A stretch of DNA of 64,000 bases from Rhodotorula mucilaginosa (Eukaryota > Basidiomycota > Microbotryomycetes > Sporidiobolales > Sporidiobolaceae): positions 1,178,001 to 1,242,000 of the forward strand of contig CP137864.1 of the NCBI GenBank assembly GCA_034406715.1, given 5' to 3'. Shown one piece after another: positions 12,552 through 24,253 of the stretch. Each line of letters opens with the position of its first letter. Positions within the stretch are counted from its first letter, which is position 1. The position numbers and the translations under genes are program-made. Below the pieces are notes generated by a model. It worked only from the letters and a program-made list of their open reading frames with translations. It ran no database searches and was not told the DNA's origin.

Positions 12552-12944
12552 CCGCTGTCCAAAGCGCTCGAACCCTTCACATAGCCCTTTCCCGGTTCTC
12601 GACTCCCGGTTTCATTGGTCCATCATTCCCGAATACACGCTGCTGGGATACCAACCCTCCGCATCTCGCAACCTTTTCTTTCTCCTCGCATGTTTATGAT
12701 CCCCCCCTCGTGCTCGCCGTTATCATCCGCTCGTCTCATTCCCAACAATCAGTGCCCCAAATGCTTGTTATATCCGTCCCAGCCCCCTTGTATACCAGTT
12801 TCGCGTTTCCCTTTCCCACCCTGTCTCCCTCCCAGCCTTTCAGCAGACTTTATCTCTTCCCGCAGTGCAACGCAACGTCTCAAGTATCATATTGTTCTAG
12901 TGACGCACTCTATGGGCTGGGAAGGCCGCCTGAATCTACAAGCT
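12552..12944. other. Convergent intergenic region
   Basis: This 393-bp stretch lies between the stops of the plus-strand zinc-finger gene and the minus-strand transporter. It is T/C-rich (12680-12900), as expected for 3' UTRs. No gene is seen. Confidence 0.6.
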
Positions 12945-14891
12945 CTAATCGTTAGACCATGGCAAGTCGAGCGAGTCGCCTTCTTTGTGCTCGAGATCGT
13001 CCGCGTCCGCCGTGGTACACGCGTCGGTTTCTGCGCTCCGCCCGTCTTCCTCGGCGAGGCGTTGATCGCGCAACTGCAGACGGCGAGCGACGACTGAGAG
13101 TATCACAATGATGGGTGCGAGCACGAGTATGGAAATCTGGTTTCGTCGGGACGTCAATCGTTGGCGCTCATCAGCTCATCCGCCTTCAAAGACTCCAACA
13201 GTTTAGGAGCGCTCACCATGCCGGAGGTCCATGTCGGCGCGTGGTCCGCCGGGAAAAAGACGATGCTCCACCTGGAATTCGGGTTCCTCAGTTCGTCAGC
13301 TCAAGAGGGTACGCATCCAGCCGGGATCGGTCATTTGCAGGAACGGACCAAGCGTTGAACGCATTCGAGAGGCAGTTCATGCTGGCGAGGATGATGCCGC
13401 GCTCCTGCTCGTCGTGGCGAGTCACGTCGTTCGCCCAGCTAAAGTTGCTGGACTGGCCGGCATAGGAAACGCCGGCGATATAAAACGCAAAGAACATGGC
13501 TGCATGTCCGAGTTCGTCATTAAGACTGTGGTTGGCGCGGGGGCGCAAGGAAGAAAGAAGAACTCACCGCCGTGTCCGAGTTGGCTTTGAGCCAGGATCA
13601 GAGATGCCGAGACCACCATGACGGCCGCGATGAGGAGGTTGACGTGGTACCGTTTCTTGTTCCAATCGGTGTACATCGCCGTCAGAAGGAGCGCCACGAC
13701 CGAGACGGCCGTCGCGCCGTTCGGGTAGTAGTTAAAGTTCGAGACGGTCCACGACGCCGCGCCGGCCTTGACGCGGTTCTTCATCCAGAGGGCCATCAGA
13801 GCGTTCGAGCCAATCGATTCCAGTTCGCCGCCAACAATCCAGATGCTCGAGAAGAACCACCAACGCCAGTTGCCGAGGACTCGGCGGAACACGGTGCGGT
13901 CGAGTTTCGTGTCGGCGCGTTTCGGGACGCGAGCGAGGGCGAGGGCGCGATCTTCGGCGGAGAAGAGGATGGAGCGGTTGCGTTCCGGCGTGTCGGGGAA
14001 GCACACGTAGCCATAGATGCCGATCTGAGAAGGGCGGTTTGACTTGATCAGTCCTGGCAGCTGGGTCAGAGGGAAAGGGGTTCAAACGCGCGTACCGGAA
14101 TGGTGATGAGACCGCAGATGATGAAGAGCCACTGAAAGCCCGCGAGGCCATGCACTCCGTCCATGGAGGTATGGATCGACGCTTGCATGATCCCCGAAAA
14201 GAGGGTGGCGATCTGCGCCGACGCGCTAAAGATGGCCGCTCGTTTGCACAGCTCGGCCTCCCGGTACCAGGATCCCATAATGTAGTGCGCGCCGACGAAC
14301 GTCGAAGCTTCGGCCATGCCCTGGAAGAACCGTATCACTTCCAGATGAGCTGTGCTCTTGGCGGCGGCGGTGACCGCCGTGAGGCCGCCCCAGATCACCA
14401 TGTTGAGGGGGAAGAGGATCCGCGCCGGGATGACCTGCAGGAGGAGGTTCTGCGGGATCTGGGCGATCGTGTATCCGACCGTGAAGCACGTGTTGACCTT
14501 GTTGAGGTCGTCCCCCGTCATCCCGAGCGCTTCTTGCATGCCGGAGACGTACGCATTCGACCTGCGGGGCGGGCGGGAAGCGTCAACTCGAGAGGAAAGC
14601 CTTTGCGTACGACCCCGGAGGAACATGCGTCGGCGTTTGGAGGGAACATGCACCGACAGGTTTGCTCGGTCGAGATAGTTGCTCCAGTACATCAAGCAGA
14701 CAAAGCTGAGGACGGCAAAGTCGATCTTGCGGAGAAGCCGTGCCTCGGCCTTTGTTTCCGGCGGCGGTCCCTGTACAGTTGGCCATGTCAGTCCATGTCG
14801 GCACTTGGAGAGAAGCGATGGCTGCGGTAGTCAGGCTCCGAAAGGAGCGAGGACTGACCCAGACAAAGTTTCGCACGGCCTGCATAGCCAT
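12945..14891 (-). CDS. MFS transporter, anion:cation symporter family (Liz1/Fen2-like)
   Basis: A plasma-membrane symporter of the fungal group that imports vitamins or organic anions (pantothenate Liz1/Fen2, biotin Vht1, allantoate Dal5). The start MAMQAVRNFVW is followed after an intron by GPPPETKAEARLLRKIDFAV and CLMYWSNYLDRANLSNAYVS, the typical TM1 region of Liz1-type proteins. Later signatures are FTVGYTIAQIPQNLLLQVIP, RFFQGMAEASTFVGAHYIMG, WWFFSSIWIVGG and AGQSSNFSWANDVTRHDEQE. The C-terminal exons read WWSIVFFPADHAPTW and then a TM12 helix before a charged tail (stop 12945-12947). About 12 membrane segments are expected. Pantothenate is the best guess for substrate, but the sequence alone does not settle it. 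Confidence 0.9.
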
Positions 14892-15162
14892 TGCCCCGAC
14901 CGCCGATGCCTGCCTGGCGGACGCGTGTGACCGATTCGAAAGAGCAAAAGGCGCCCTGGCATGCAGCAGATCGGACGAGTCGACCTGCGCCCGGTCGTAC
15001 GATTCGATACCAGCTGCCAGTGAGTCGACGGCTGGACCGGCAAAGCCAGGCGCCGAGTCGACGGGCCGAGTCTGGCGCGGTCAGAGCAGGACGAGCTCGT
15101 CTGCAAGCTAGCGTGTGCTGCAATCCAACCGAACTGGGCCTTGCAAGCGTGTATCGCTTCTG
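14892..15162. promoter_or_regulatory. Divergent spacer MFS transporter / RIM13
   Basis: The two start codons are only 271 bp apart, so their promoters overlap or are shared. The RIM13 start is uncertain: an in-frame ATG also exists at 15115. Confidence 0.5.
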
Positions 15163-18100
15163 ATGAAAGCCGGCTCTCGTCTCGAGGAGAAGTGCACGGG
15201 TTCCGCTCGTTCTCCTCACGCTGAGTTTGAGCTGTTACGAGACACTGCGTACACGCTGGCGGATCAAGTCACTCCGGAACAATGGGCTGCAAAGTACCAC
15301 GACGCGCAGGTCCGCCGCCTCGTCCGCCTCGGATCTTGCCCCACTCGGCTGACCGTTGAGAGGTGCTGCCCCCAAACAGGCTGCTGCGACCCGTGCGACC
15401 AAGCTAGAGCTCGCGAGAGACTATGACGCCGCCTTCAGGACCTACCTCGCAGCCGCGCAGACCTACATGTTCCTCTTGCGGCACACGACCGACGCCGAGA
15501 TCAAACGGCGCATCCGCACCGTCTCGGGCAAACTCGTCGAGCGCGCGGAAAAAATCAAGCAGGCCAACAAGCTCAGCAAGAAGCCCGTCGCGAAAAACGA
15601 CTTGTCGATAGGTGCGCCGCCATCCAATACCCCTTTGACCCTTCCCCGAGTTGCTGAACCCTCTTTTCGCATAGAGGAGCAAGATGCTGTCTTGGCCAGC
15701 GGATCTCTGATTAGCGGCCATAGATTGGCTCGATGGACCTCCAAAGATACACGCCCTGCCCCCACGAGGTATGCGGCGACATGTCTCCTGACTTTTCAAC
15801 TCGTGCGCAAGAACGCTGAGAACCACTCCATCATCCCACAGTGCCGCGCTCCCGTCGCCGCCAATGTCACCAGCGCAGCTCTCGGCGGGATGCACGTGGG
15901 TGCGAGCGGCCGTCGTGTTCCCGCAAGCTGTCGTCGCCAAGGACACGACTCGGGGCAAGGACATCCTCCAGGACAACGTCAGCGATTGCTCGATCGTCAC
16001 CGCTCTCATGGTCGCAGCCGAGCACCACGCTCGCTTCCGCTCACGAGTGAGTATGAGCTTGTATGACTCGTCCGAATGCTCGTGAGACCGGACTGACACG
16101 CCCACTTTCAGCTGGCCTTGTCGTGCCTCTTTCCGCAAGATTCGTCCGGCGTTCCCGTTGCCAGTGATGATGGCCGGTACAACGTCCGCTTCCTCGTCAA
16201 CGGAACTTGGAGATCTGTACGCATACGCTCTGCCCCTTCGTGCTTTAACATAGACTGACAGACTGGCATTGACCGTGTGCAGATCCGTGAGCTGGCTCTG
16301 GACGTTCGCCCCGCTGTTTTCCCTCGCCGTGCTCACCAAGCCCCGTGCAGCGATCGATGATACTCTGCCCGTCACGCCGGAGAAGCTGCCCATGTGCGCT
16401 CTGATGAAGGAACAAGATCAGCTTTGGCCCGCCCTGCTCGAGAAGGCGGTGAGTAACACGCTTACGCCGCTCGGTAGCTGTGCGACCGTCGCTAAACGTC
16501 ATGTTACGCGCACAGTACTTGACGATCATGGGTGGCTACGACTTTGCGGGCTCGTGAGTCCGAGCAGCCGTTCGCGCGCTGTGGGAGTGAGCCGACCAAA
16601 AGGCTGACGGCTTCCTCCTCCCTGCAGAAACTCGGCAAACGACTTGTAGTAGGCCGTCCCTCTTCGTCGTCTCGATACCCCGCGCGAGGGCTGACGCTTC
16701 AAGTTCCAGTGCCATGTCCGGCTGGATACCGGAGAACATCCCTCTTCGGTAAGTCACGCGTGAAGCGAACCCCTCGACAACGGAAGCTAACCGAGCGGTT
16801 CATTCCCCGGCAGTCGTCGCCTTCGCAGCGAAGGCACATGGGACAGAATTTCGAGAGGCTTCTACATGGGTGAGCGCGGACTCGACTTGCTCCATTCATA
16901 GCCAGACTGATCCCGCTTCCCACGCAGGCAAATGCGTCCTTACGCTCGGCACTTCGGCAGATGATGCCGGCTCCGGCTCCGGCGGTCTCGATCTCATCCC
17001 GTCGCATAGCTACGCTGTCATCGGCAAGCTTCAACCTCTCCTCGTCAGGCTAGTTTGTATCAACCCCGCGCTGAATCGTGTTCCTGCTACAGACGTCCGA
17101 GAGACCGGCGAAAGGCGACAGCTCGTCCTCGTGAACCCGTGGCGTTCGACCCCGCCCGACTCGGCTTGGACATCCGGCCTACGGGAGGCGCTCCCGAGTG
17201 CAGAAGGTGAGTCGGTTAATTGGCAATCGCAGGGTCGCGCATCACGTCAGGAGTTTTAAATCTCCAAACTCGCAGATCCAGAGGTCATGGTGATAGATTG
17301 GGAAGACGTACCGGCGTCCTTTGCCTTTCTGAACGTCAATTGGGATCCGGCAAGCTTCGACTACAACGATCGGGTTCATCTGTGAGGGTTTCCAAGCTTC
17401 CAGTACATCGTGACCGCGCCGCTGATTCCGAATTGATAGATCGTTACCCGCTCACAAAGGCTCTGACACGCCTGAAACGGCTCAAAGTGAGTCTTCTTGA
17501 GCTCGCTTTCTTTGTAACCCGACCCGAAGTAAGCGCGCTGACCCTGTAAATCACAGAGAGGAAGCACCTGCGCCACCTCCGGCTCCGACTCGAGCCCGAT
17601 GCAACGTGCGAGTCGGACGTCTGGCTGCTTCTCGCCCGGCACACCGCCAACCCGCTGGAGAAGAACGAGTTCATCAGCCTCGACGTTGCTCTCGCGAGCG
17701 CGATCTCTCGGCAGGACGGAGTCGTTGCGCTTCCGCCGCCACCTGCCGTAAGTGCTTTGTTCGCTCACTCGCCCGCCGGTCGCCGCGGCTGATTTGCTTT
17801 TGACCCGCAGTCTGCCATGACCGACAATCTCTACGATCTCGTGAGTGTGCTGCTGATATCGACGAACTCTCAAACCACGCTGATGGATACCGCGATGCGC
17901 CAGTATCGGTTCATGCCAGAGGCGGGTGCATCTTTGTACGATGTCACGATCGCTCACGAGGGTCCTTCGCCCACGTTCGCCTTCACTCTGACGGCTTTGA
18001 GCAATTGCAACGTGCGCATACTGGACGGTCCGCCGCCTTTGCCTTACAAGGTCGAAGTGAGTCGGAGCGCTGCCAGCGAGTGCCAGCAATCAGGGGCTCA

Positions 18101-19195
18101 TCATGAGCGAACTGCTCTTTGCTTTCTCAGGTCGGAGGAGCCTGGACAGCGACCACTGCTGGTGGTAACCACACTTGCCATACCTTCTACCGCAATCCGC
18201 AGTACCTGCTCAAGCTTGGCGCGCCGATTTCTCCGGCGGCGGAACAACAACGGATCGAAGTCCTTGCGGAGACAGACAAGGAGACGCCGATCAACGTCCG
18301 GTTACTTTACGCAGACGGGAAACGAGTCGACCAGTAAGTTCTTTGGTCTTAAGCCTTCGGTAGGCGTTTGCTTTCAGCTCCTGAAGAATCCCCACAATGC
18401 AGCTTCGCAAACCGAGACGTTCTAGCTGGCGAGTCGACGTACAACTACGGTCGTGCCTCATGCGCGCGTGACGGACTTTCGCGTGCGTCCTGGTGGCTAC
18501 TCTTCGCCGAAACACGAGATTCGCGAAAGCTAACGGCGCTTCCCCTCCTCACAGCTGGACGCTACACCCTGGTCGTCTCCTCGTTCCAGCCGGATCACCT
18601 CGCCTCGTTCAAAGTGGCAGTCCGGTCTTCCCTCCCGATCGAGCTCGCTGCGATCCCGCCGGAAGGCGCTGGCATGTTCTCACGCCGCGTTGATGGCGCC
18701 TGGGTTCCGGGTCAAGCAGGAGGCAAGTCGCAACCTTTGGAGAATCCGCGATTTCGTTTGCGACTGGCGGGAACGGCGGATGTCAAGTGAGTCTCTCTCG
18801 TGTGTGTCACTGCACCACCGAGACGGACCCTTACACGCGAAATTCGTCTGTCGCAGGATACGATTGCAGACCCACGAGCGTCCCCTCGAGTTGGCGGTGT
18901 CGATCTATGCGAGCGACAGCTCGGGGCAACCTGCACAGCTCGTTGCCAGCTCGGGTCCGTACGTCGATCACGTTTGCGGCGCGGTCCTTTCAGCACCGAA
19001 CCTCCCTCTAGCTGCGTCAGGTGAGCATCCTATTGCCTTCCCCGCCCTTTCTTTGGCTTCGTCTGCTCAGACGTGGCGGTCTTTTTGTTGTCCGCAGACT
19101 ATATCGTCATTCCGTCGACCGCGCGATCGAACGAATACGCAGCTTTCGAAATGCTCGTCTACGCCGATACAAAGCTCGAGGTCTCTCCGTTGTAG
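15163..19195 (+). CDS. RIM13: Calpain-like cysteine protease of the ambient-pH pathway (palB/Rim13)
   Basis: Rim13/PalB cleaves the Rim101/PacC transcription factor at ESCRT-decorated endosomes. The N-terminus has an MIT-like helix bundle (LELARDYDAAFRTYLAAAQT, 15400-15600) that would bind ESCRT-III. The protease core keeps the full triad: Cys in DNVSDCSIVTAL (codon 15987-15989), His in LIPSHSYAVIG (17005-17007) and Asn in LVLVNPWRS (17134-17136). LHALSGWIPENIP is also conserved. A PalB homology (PBH) domain follows, with GGAWTATTAGGNHTCHTFYR and NPQYLLKLG. The protein ends near LVYADTKLEVSPL (stop 19193-19195). About 15 introns are present. The start is tentative (15163 or 15115). Confidence 0.9.
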
Positions 19196-19344
19196 CGAGG
19201 GCACGAGAGCCGTATTTCCGCAGATCCGAATTTCCGGTGGGCCCTGTTGCAGCAGATCCAAATTTCCAGTGGTCCGAGTTGAGTTGCCAGGAGAGGAGCT
19301 CTGCTATCGGGAATACGGCTGAACTTCGGAACATTGCACGAAGC

Positions 19345-21128
19345 TCAGTCTTCTGCGATATAGACGTCGTCGTCCGCGTAGCTAGAAGCCCCAACGCCGC
19401 CGCCGCCGCCGCTCTCGCGCGCCTTCTCGAGCGCCACCTTCCGCTTCTTGCGCTTCATGTCGACGATCGCGTCCTTCTTCTCCTTCCTCGCCTCCTTCCG
19501 CTGCTGCACCCCCGCTTTCGGGTTCAGCGGCGCCGAAGTCTTGACGTGCTTGATTGTCGTCGGCGCGAAGCGGGACGTGGGCTGCTGGTGGTGACGTGAG
19601 GAGGGGGCGTGAGGATGCAAGAGGTAGGGGACGAGCCAGGGAGTCGAGAGGGGTTGGAGCTTGTGAGATTGGAGGAGGAGAGAGTATAGCGCGCTGGCGG
19701 CGGGGAGTAAAGACTGGGAAATCGCAGCGGGGGTTCCGAATGTCAGCTCTAGCAGTATAGGAAGAGAAGTGGAAGTAGGAAAAAGCTCACCGACACGGCA
19801 ATCGCGGCGACTCGACGAAGGCCGAGCGCGTCCGCGAGCTTGCGCTCGGCACCGACGTCGAGCGGGATCAGCAAGACGGGCCTCATCTCCGGTCTCTTTG
19901 GCCCCGGCTCCTTCTTCTCTTCTTCCTCTCCCGGACCGACCGCATCGAGTTGCATACGTTCCGTCGCTTCGGCGTCGTCCGGTCCGGCACCGTGTTGCAC
20001 AACCGAATCGAGCGCAGTCTGGACCCCGTTCGCGGCGGCGACCATGGTTGGCAAGTGCGCGACGAGCGAAGGCGGGTTGATGTCGGGTTTGCAGACAAAC
20101 ACGAGGTCGACGAGGGGTACTGTTGGTAGCGGCTGGGAGTCCGGCTCGCTGCCTGAGATTGCAGCGGCGTTCGCGCAGTCATCGTGGGCATTCGAGGTTT
20201 CCGAGGAGGCCACGCCAGGATGCGTCGGAAGTAAAGTTCCGGCCGACTGCTGCTGCTTCTTCTTCCTTTGAGTCCTCTTGCTGTCGCCGTCATCACCAGT
20301 TCCCGTTCCCGTTCCCGGCCTCGGTGCCAAGCGGCAAGCGTCCGAGTTGACCAGTATCCACGGTGATAGCAACGACGACGACGATGACTGGTCGAGGCAG
20401 AAGTACGGCGGGAGGACGTCTCGAGACGGAACTGAGCGCGCGTCGTGCAGGAACGAGTAGGCGGGGTGATCTCCGAGGGGGAGAGCGGGTAGCGACGCTA
20501 AAGATGCTGCTGCCGGTGCTGCTGAGGACGACAAGAGCGAGGAGGAGCTCGCGTGATGTTTCCGCTTGCGTTTCCTGCCCCCTCCTCCGTCTCCTCCTCC
20601 TCCTCCTCCTCCTCGCGGCACCTCCCGACGTTCTGCCTCCTCTTTGTCCGGCTCGCCGGGCCCACTCGGAGTCGAAGGGGGCGCGGCGTGCGAGTCTCCG
20701 AGTTCCCACCTGCCCCAGCGGATGCGAGATTCGAGGGCGCGCGTGACCTGGTTGATGCCGACGACGAGTTCCGAGATCAGAGCGGGGCGAGACGTGCCCT
20801 TGCCGCGACCTTCTCGCTGTGTAGTTGCCGTAGTTCGCTGGCTGTTGTCCTGCCTGGTGGACCGGGTCGATCCGTCCTTGCGGGCATCCGTGTCGCTCGC
20901 ACCGGGACCTGGACCCTCGGCACTGTGCTGAATGAGCTGGAGGAGCTGGTTCAGGATCTCGTTGCGCACACTCGCGGGCAGCGGAGGCCAGTGGACTCCG
21001 AGCGGGTTGTCGACGACGGGTTTGTAGACGACTTTGCGGTCCGGCGCACTCGGATCGGGACGAGCCGGGGCGGCGCGGGAGCGGGCGCGGAGCGAGCTGG
21101 TCGCGTGCGCCGTCTTGACCGTCGCCAT
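19345..21128 (-). CDS. POP3: Pop3-like subunit of RNase P / RNase MRP
   Basis: Pop3 is a protein subunit of the nuclear RNase P and RNase MRP ribozymes that process tRNA and rRNA precursors. The protein starts MATVKTAHATSS (21128) and has the conserved N-terminal block VVYKPVVDNPLGVHWPPLP, then LISELVVGINQVTRALE, LVFVCKPDINPPSLVAHLP and PLDVGAERKLADALGLRRVA, all of the Pop3 pattern. After one intron the C-terminus is basic (RKEARKEKKDAIVDMKRKKR) and ends in an acidic patch. Between domains there is a long disordered insert with a Gly run and Arg/Lys run (GGGGDGGGGRKRKRKHH) not expected in a compact subunit. Fungal Pop3 is poorly conserved, so the assignment rests on motif order. Confidence 0.78.
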
Positions 21129-21255
21129 GTCGGCCCTGGCACAAGAGTTGAGCCAGTCGATAAGCGAGCGGAGGCAGAGAGAGACGAAGCTCTCTCGGCT
21201 TGTCACGTCTCACGCGCCCTCGCCCGGAACAGCTTCCGAGTGCAGCCAGCGCGTC
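21129..21255. promoter_or_regulatory. 127-bp bidirectional promoter POP3 / DPH1
   Basis: The POP3 ATG (21128, minus) and the DPH1 ATG (21256, plus) are separated by only 127 bp, so both genes must be driven from a shared region unless promoters extend into coding sequence. No TATA-like element is evident. Confidence 0.65.
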
Positions 21256-23336
21256 ATGAGTGGAATAGAACAGCCTGCCGCTGCCCCGAAACCGACCAGG
21301 AAGCGCTTCGTCGGCAGGTCCTCCGCCTCCGCCTCCGCCTCCGCCTCTGCCTCCGCCTCGACGTCGACTCCCAAGACTCCGGTCGTCGGTCTGCAGGCAC
21401 AGCAGCTCCCAGAGAATGCAGACCCGCTCCTGGACGCCGCCATCAAGCACCTCTTGCCCTCCAACTACAACTTTGAAGTGCACAAATCCGTCCACCAGAT
21501 CAAGCGGAACCGCGCCACTCGCGTCGCCCTCCAGCTCCCGGAGGGCCTCGCCATGTACGCCTGCAGCCTCGTCGATATCCTCGAGCGCTTCGCCGACTGC
21601 GAGTGCGTCATCATGGGCGACGTCACGTACGGCGCGTGCTGCATCGACGACTACTCGGCCCGCGCCCTCGGCTGCGACATGATGATCCACTACGGCCACT
21701 CGTGCCTCGTCCCCGTCGACACCACCACCATCAAGACCCTCTACGTCTTTGTCGAGATCGCCGTCGACCGCACGCACCTCGCCCAGACCGTCAGGCTCAA
21801 CTTTCCGCACTGCATCCCACCGAGGACGAGCGGCAACGTCGTCGCCAGCAAGAACGGCAAGGGCAAAGGGCCCGAACTCGAGATTGCGATCGAGCCGCCC
21901 TCCGAGCGCGACGGCTGCTGTCAGAGCGGGAAGGGCTCGTCGTGCTCCGGCGGAGGATGCAGACCCGAATCAGCTGCCGCCACCGACGCCACTCCGCCGC
22001 CTCCCCCCTCGGCAAAGACCAAGCTCGCCGTCGTCGGAACGATTCAGTTCGTCGCAGCCGTGCAAGGACTCAAGGCAGACCTCGACGCCGAAGAGGCAGT
22101 CCACGCCGGCCGACTCGCGATCGAGGCAGCCGCTTCTGCTGCTGACGACCACCGCCGCGACGACCAGACTGCAACTGTGGCACAGCAGCAGCAGTCGACG
22201 ACGAGGACCGAGTTTGAACTCGTCGTGCCGCAGGTCAAGCCGCTCAGTCCGGGCGAGATCCTGGGCTGTACCGCACCGCGACTCGAAGCCGACGTCGACG
22301 CACTCCTGTGAGTCTCGGCCCCCCCCCCCCCCCCCCCCCTCTTCGTTTTTCGGGGCTTGTTCTCGCCCGTCTCTGTATATCCGCCAAAATCAATACTGAA
22401 CGTCTTATCTGCACCTCCCAGCTACGTCGGCGACGGCCGGTTCCACCTCGAGTCGATCATGATCGCCAACCCGCTCGTACCCGCGTTCCGGTACGACCCG
22501 TACACGAAGCGGCTGACGCGCGAACTGTACGACCACGAAGAGATGCGGACGATGCGCGGGAATGCGGTCGCGCAGGCCAAGGAGAGCTTGGTCGAGAATG
22601 CGAGGAAGGAGGACGAGAAGGACAAGGAGGCGTGGGCGGTCGTGCTCGGGACGCTCGGTCGGCAAGGCAACTTGAGGGTGCTCAAGGTAAGGAATTTCTG
22701 TGCTCTCCTGTTCCTCCCTTTCCCGCAAGGGCTGAAATCGCTCGCTTCCTGGTTCAGTCCGTGACACGGCATCTCGAGGCACCACCAAGTCGAGGGATCT
22801 CGCCGTCGTCAACAACGACTGTCGCCGCTCCGACAAAGAGCTCGCCCCTCGCTTCGACACCTTTCATCCCGATCCTCCTCTCGGAACTGTCGCCGGCCAA
22901 GCTCTCGTTGCTGCGCGGCATCTCGACCTTTGTCCAGACTTCATGCCCTCGCCTCTCGATCGACTGGGGCTACGCCTTCCCGCGCCCCCTCTTGTCCCCA
23001 TACGAAGCCTCTGTCGCACTCGGAGTCTCAAACGCGCGCGGGTGGAAATCGATGGGCTTGACGCCGGAGCAAAAGCGCGAGAAACCGTTCCTCGCCGAGT
23101 TGGAGAATGGCCGGACGGCCGAGGACGACTACCCGATGGACTTTTATGCGGATCAGAGTCTCGGAGAGTGGACGCCGCGGTTTGGGATGGGGGTCCGGAA
23201 GGCGGGAGGCGAGAAGGGCAGGCCGATGCCGCGCAGGAAGAGGCCCGCCGCCGCTACTGCCGCCGCTACTGCCGCCGCTACTGCCGCTGCCGCTGCCGCC
23301 GAAACGACTCTGCCGCCACCGATTCCGGTTGTGTAG
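21256..23336 (+). CDS. DPH1: Diphthamide biosynthesis enzyme subunit 1 (3-amino-3-carboxypropyl transferase)
   Basis: With Dph2 it carries out the first step of diphthamide synthesis on eEF2, using a [4Fe-4S] cluster to cleave S-adenosylmethionine in a non-classical radical reaction. Signatures are [59 protein letters not shown] and [15 protein letters not shown]. The three cluster cysteines are visible in [15 protein letters not shown] and [13 protein letters not shown]. Exons are 21256-22307, 22422-22686 and 22758-23336. There is a Cys/Gly-rich insert (near 21900-22010: [15 protein letters not shown]) and an Ala-rich C-terminal tail that the family lacks. Both ends are low complexity and encoded by short tandem repeats. 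MSGIEQ was chosen as start because the upstream frame overlaps the promoter. Confidence 0.95.
21319..21360 (+). repeat. CCGCCT hexanucleotide repeat in DPH1 exon 1
   Basis: About seven copies of a CTCCGC/CCGCCT hexamer, one with a T variant, encode a Ser-Ala dipeptide run in the disordered N-terminus of Dph1. Confidence 0.85.
22319..22339 (+). repeat. C homopolymer (21 nt) in DPH1 intron 1
   Basis: The run begins 11 nt after the donor GTGAGT (22308) and lies wholly within the 114-bp intron 22308-22421. Confidence 0.9.
23247..23282 (+). repeat. 12-nt tandem repeat, three units, in DPH1 last exon
   Basis: Three perfect copies of GCCGCCGCTACT encode Ala-Ala-Ala-Thr repeats, followed by a degenerate GCCGCT stretch. 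Being in frame, copy number change would lengthen the tail without a frameshift. Confidence 0.88.
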
Positions 23337-23732
23337 CTGCACGGGGTTGACATCCATGTTGAGGCGCATTTTACTCGGTCTCTCGAGACCTTGCAAGGTC
23401 TTTCACGCGCATCTCCTCCCTCAGCGAGCGAGCCCAGCTCAGCTCGACTGCGGAGGAAAGGATGATCGAAAGGTGCACAGCCTCATCGAACCGTTGATTT
23501 CTTTGATCATCCGCGTCTCTCCTGCTCTGCTCTGCCTCCTCTCTGACGCCACTCACGTATCCCCGTATCGGTACGTCTAGTCGCTTAGCAGACAGTCCGC
23601 ATATCCGAGTCCCGCTCAGAGCGACCCGAGAGTACCCACTCAGCCCAATCTGACTTTGGTCTTCTTCGCGTGCCCGGAACGTCATCGTCCGCAGAACTCG
23701 AACCGACCAGTCTACCTCCGCCACCTGCCAAC

Positions 23733-24093
23733 ATGTGAGCACCTACACTGGCTCGTGTGTCTTTTGCTAATTCGATACTGACAGCTTCTCCGAACAGGCC
23801 TTTTTCTGTCCAGCGCCGCACCCACTCGTGCGTCCTCGTCTCAGGCTGTTTTCCCCGGCCGGCGGAACTTGCTACCATATCGCTAGCCCAGTTTGGCTGA
23901 CCTCTCGCAAAATGCTTCGCAGATATACCATCATCCCCAAGGTGCTGTATGTGCATCGTCAGGGTATGAAGCGCTGGCGCGTTTCGATGGGCGTGAGTTT
24001 GCGACGATCTGTTTCTCCTTACAGCCACGCGTGCGAGAGCTCGCTCGCTGACTTTTCCGGGACCCATAGCCGATCAACTGGACCCCGAACTAG
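23733..24093 (+). CDS. Possible small spliced gene (41-residue basic protein)
   Basis: Three consecutive good-quality introns are visible on the plus strand: 23735-23797 (GTGAGC, ATACTGAC, CAG), 23828-23922 (GTGCGT, GGCTGAC, CAG) and 23993-24069 (GTGAGT, GCTGAC, TAG). Joining the flanking exons gives a frame that begins with an ATG split by the first intron (AT/G), starting MPFSVQRRTHSYTI and ending MGPINWTPN with a stop at 24091-24093. The product is basic and matches no family I recognise. Another spliced frame stays open to a stop at about 24127 but has no visible start codon. It may be a non-coding or 3'-extended DPH1 transcript instead. Transcription looks more secure than coding. Confidence 0.35.
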
Positions 24094-24253
24094 GCACCTC
24101 CTCGGTCTCTCAACTCGGCCTCTGTAAATAGTTTGGCTCGCCCGCCCGACTCTTTTTCTCGCGCACATCCCAGCACTACCGTAATCTATATACATTACAC
24201 GCGCGTCCTTTCGACAGAGAGTGATGCGATGTCTGTTTGCGTGAGGGAAGCAT

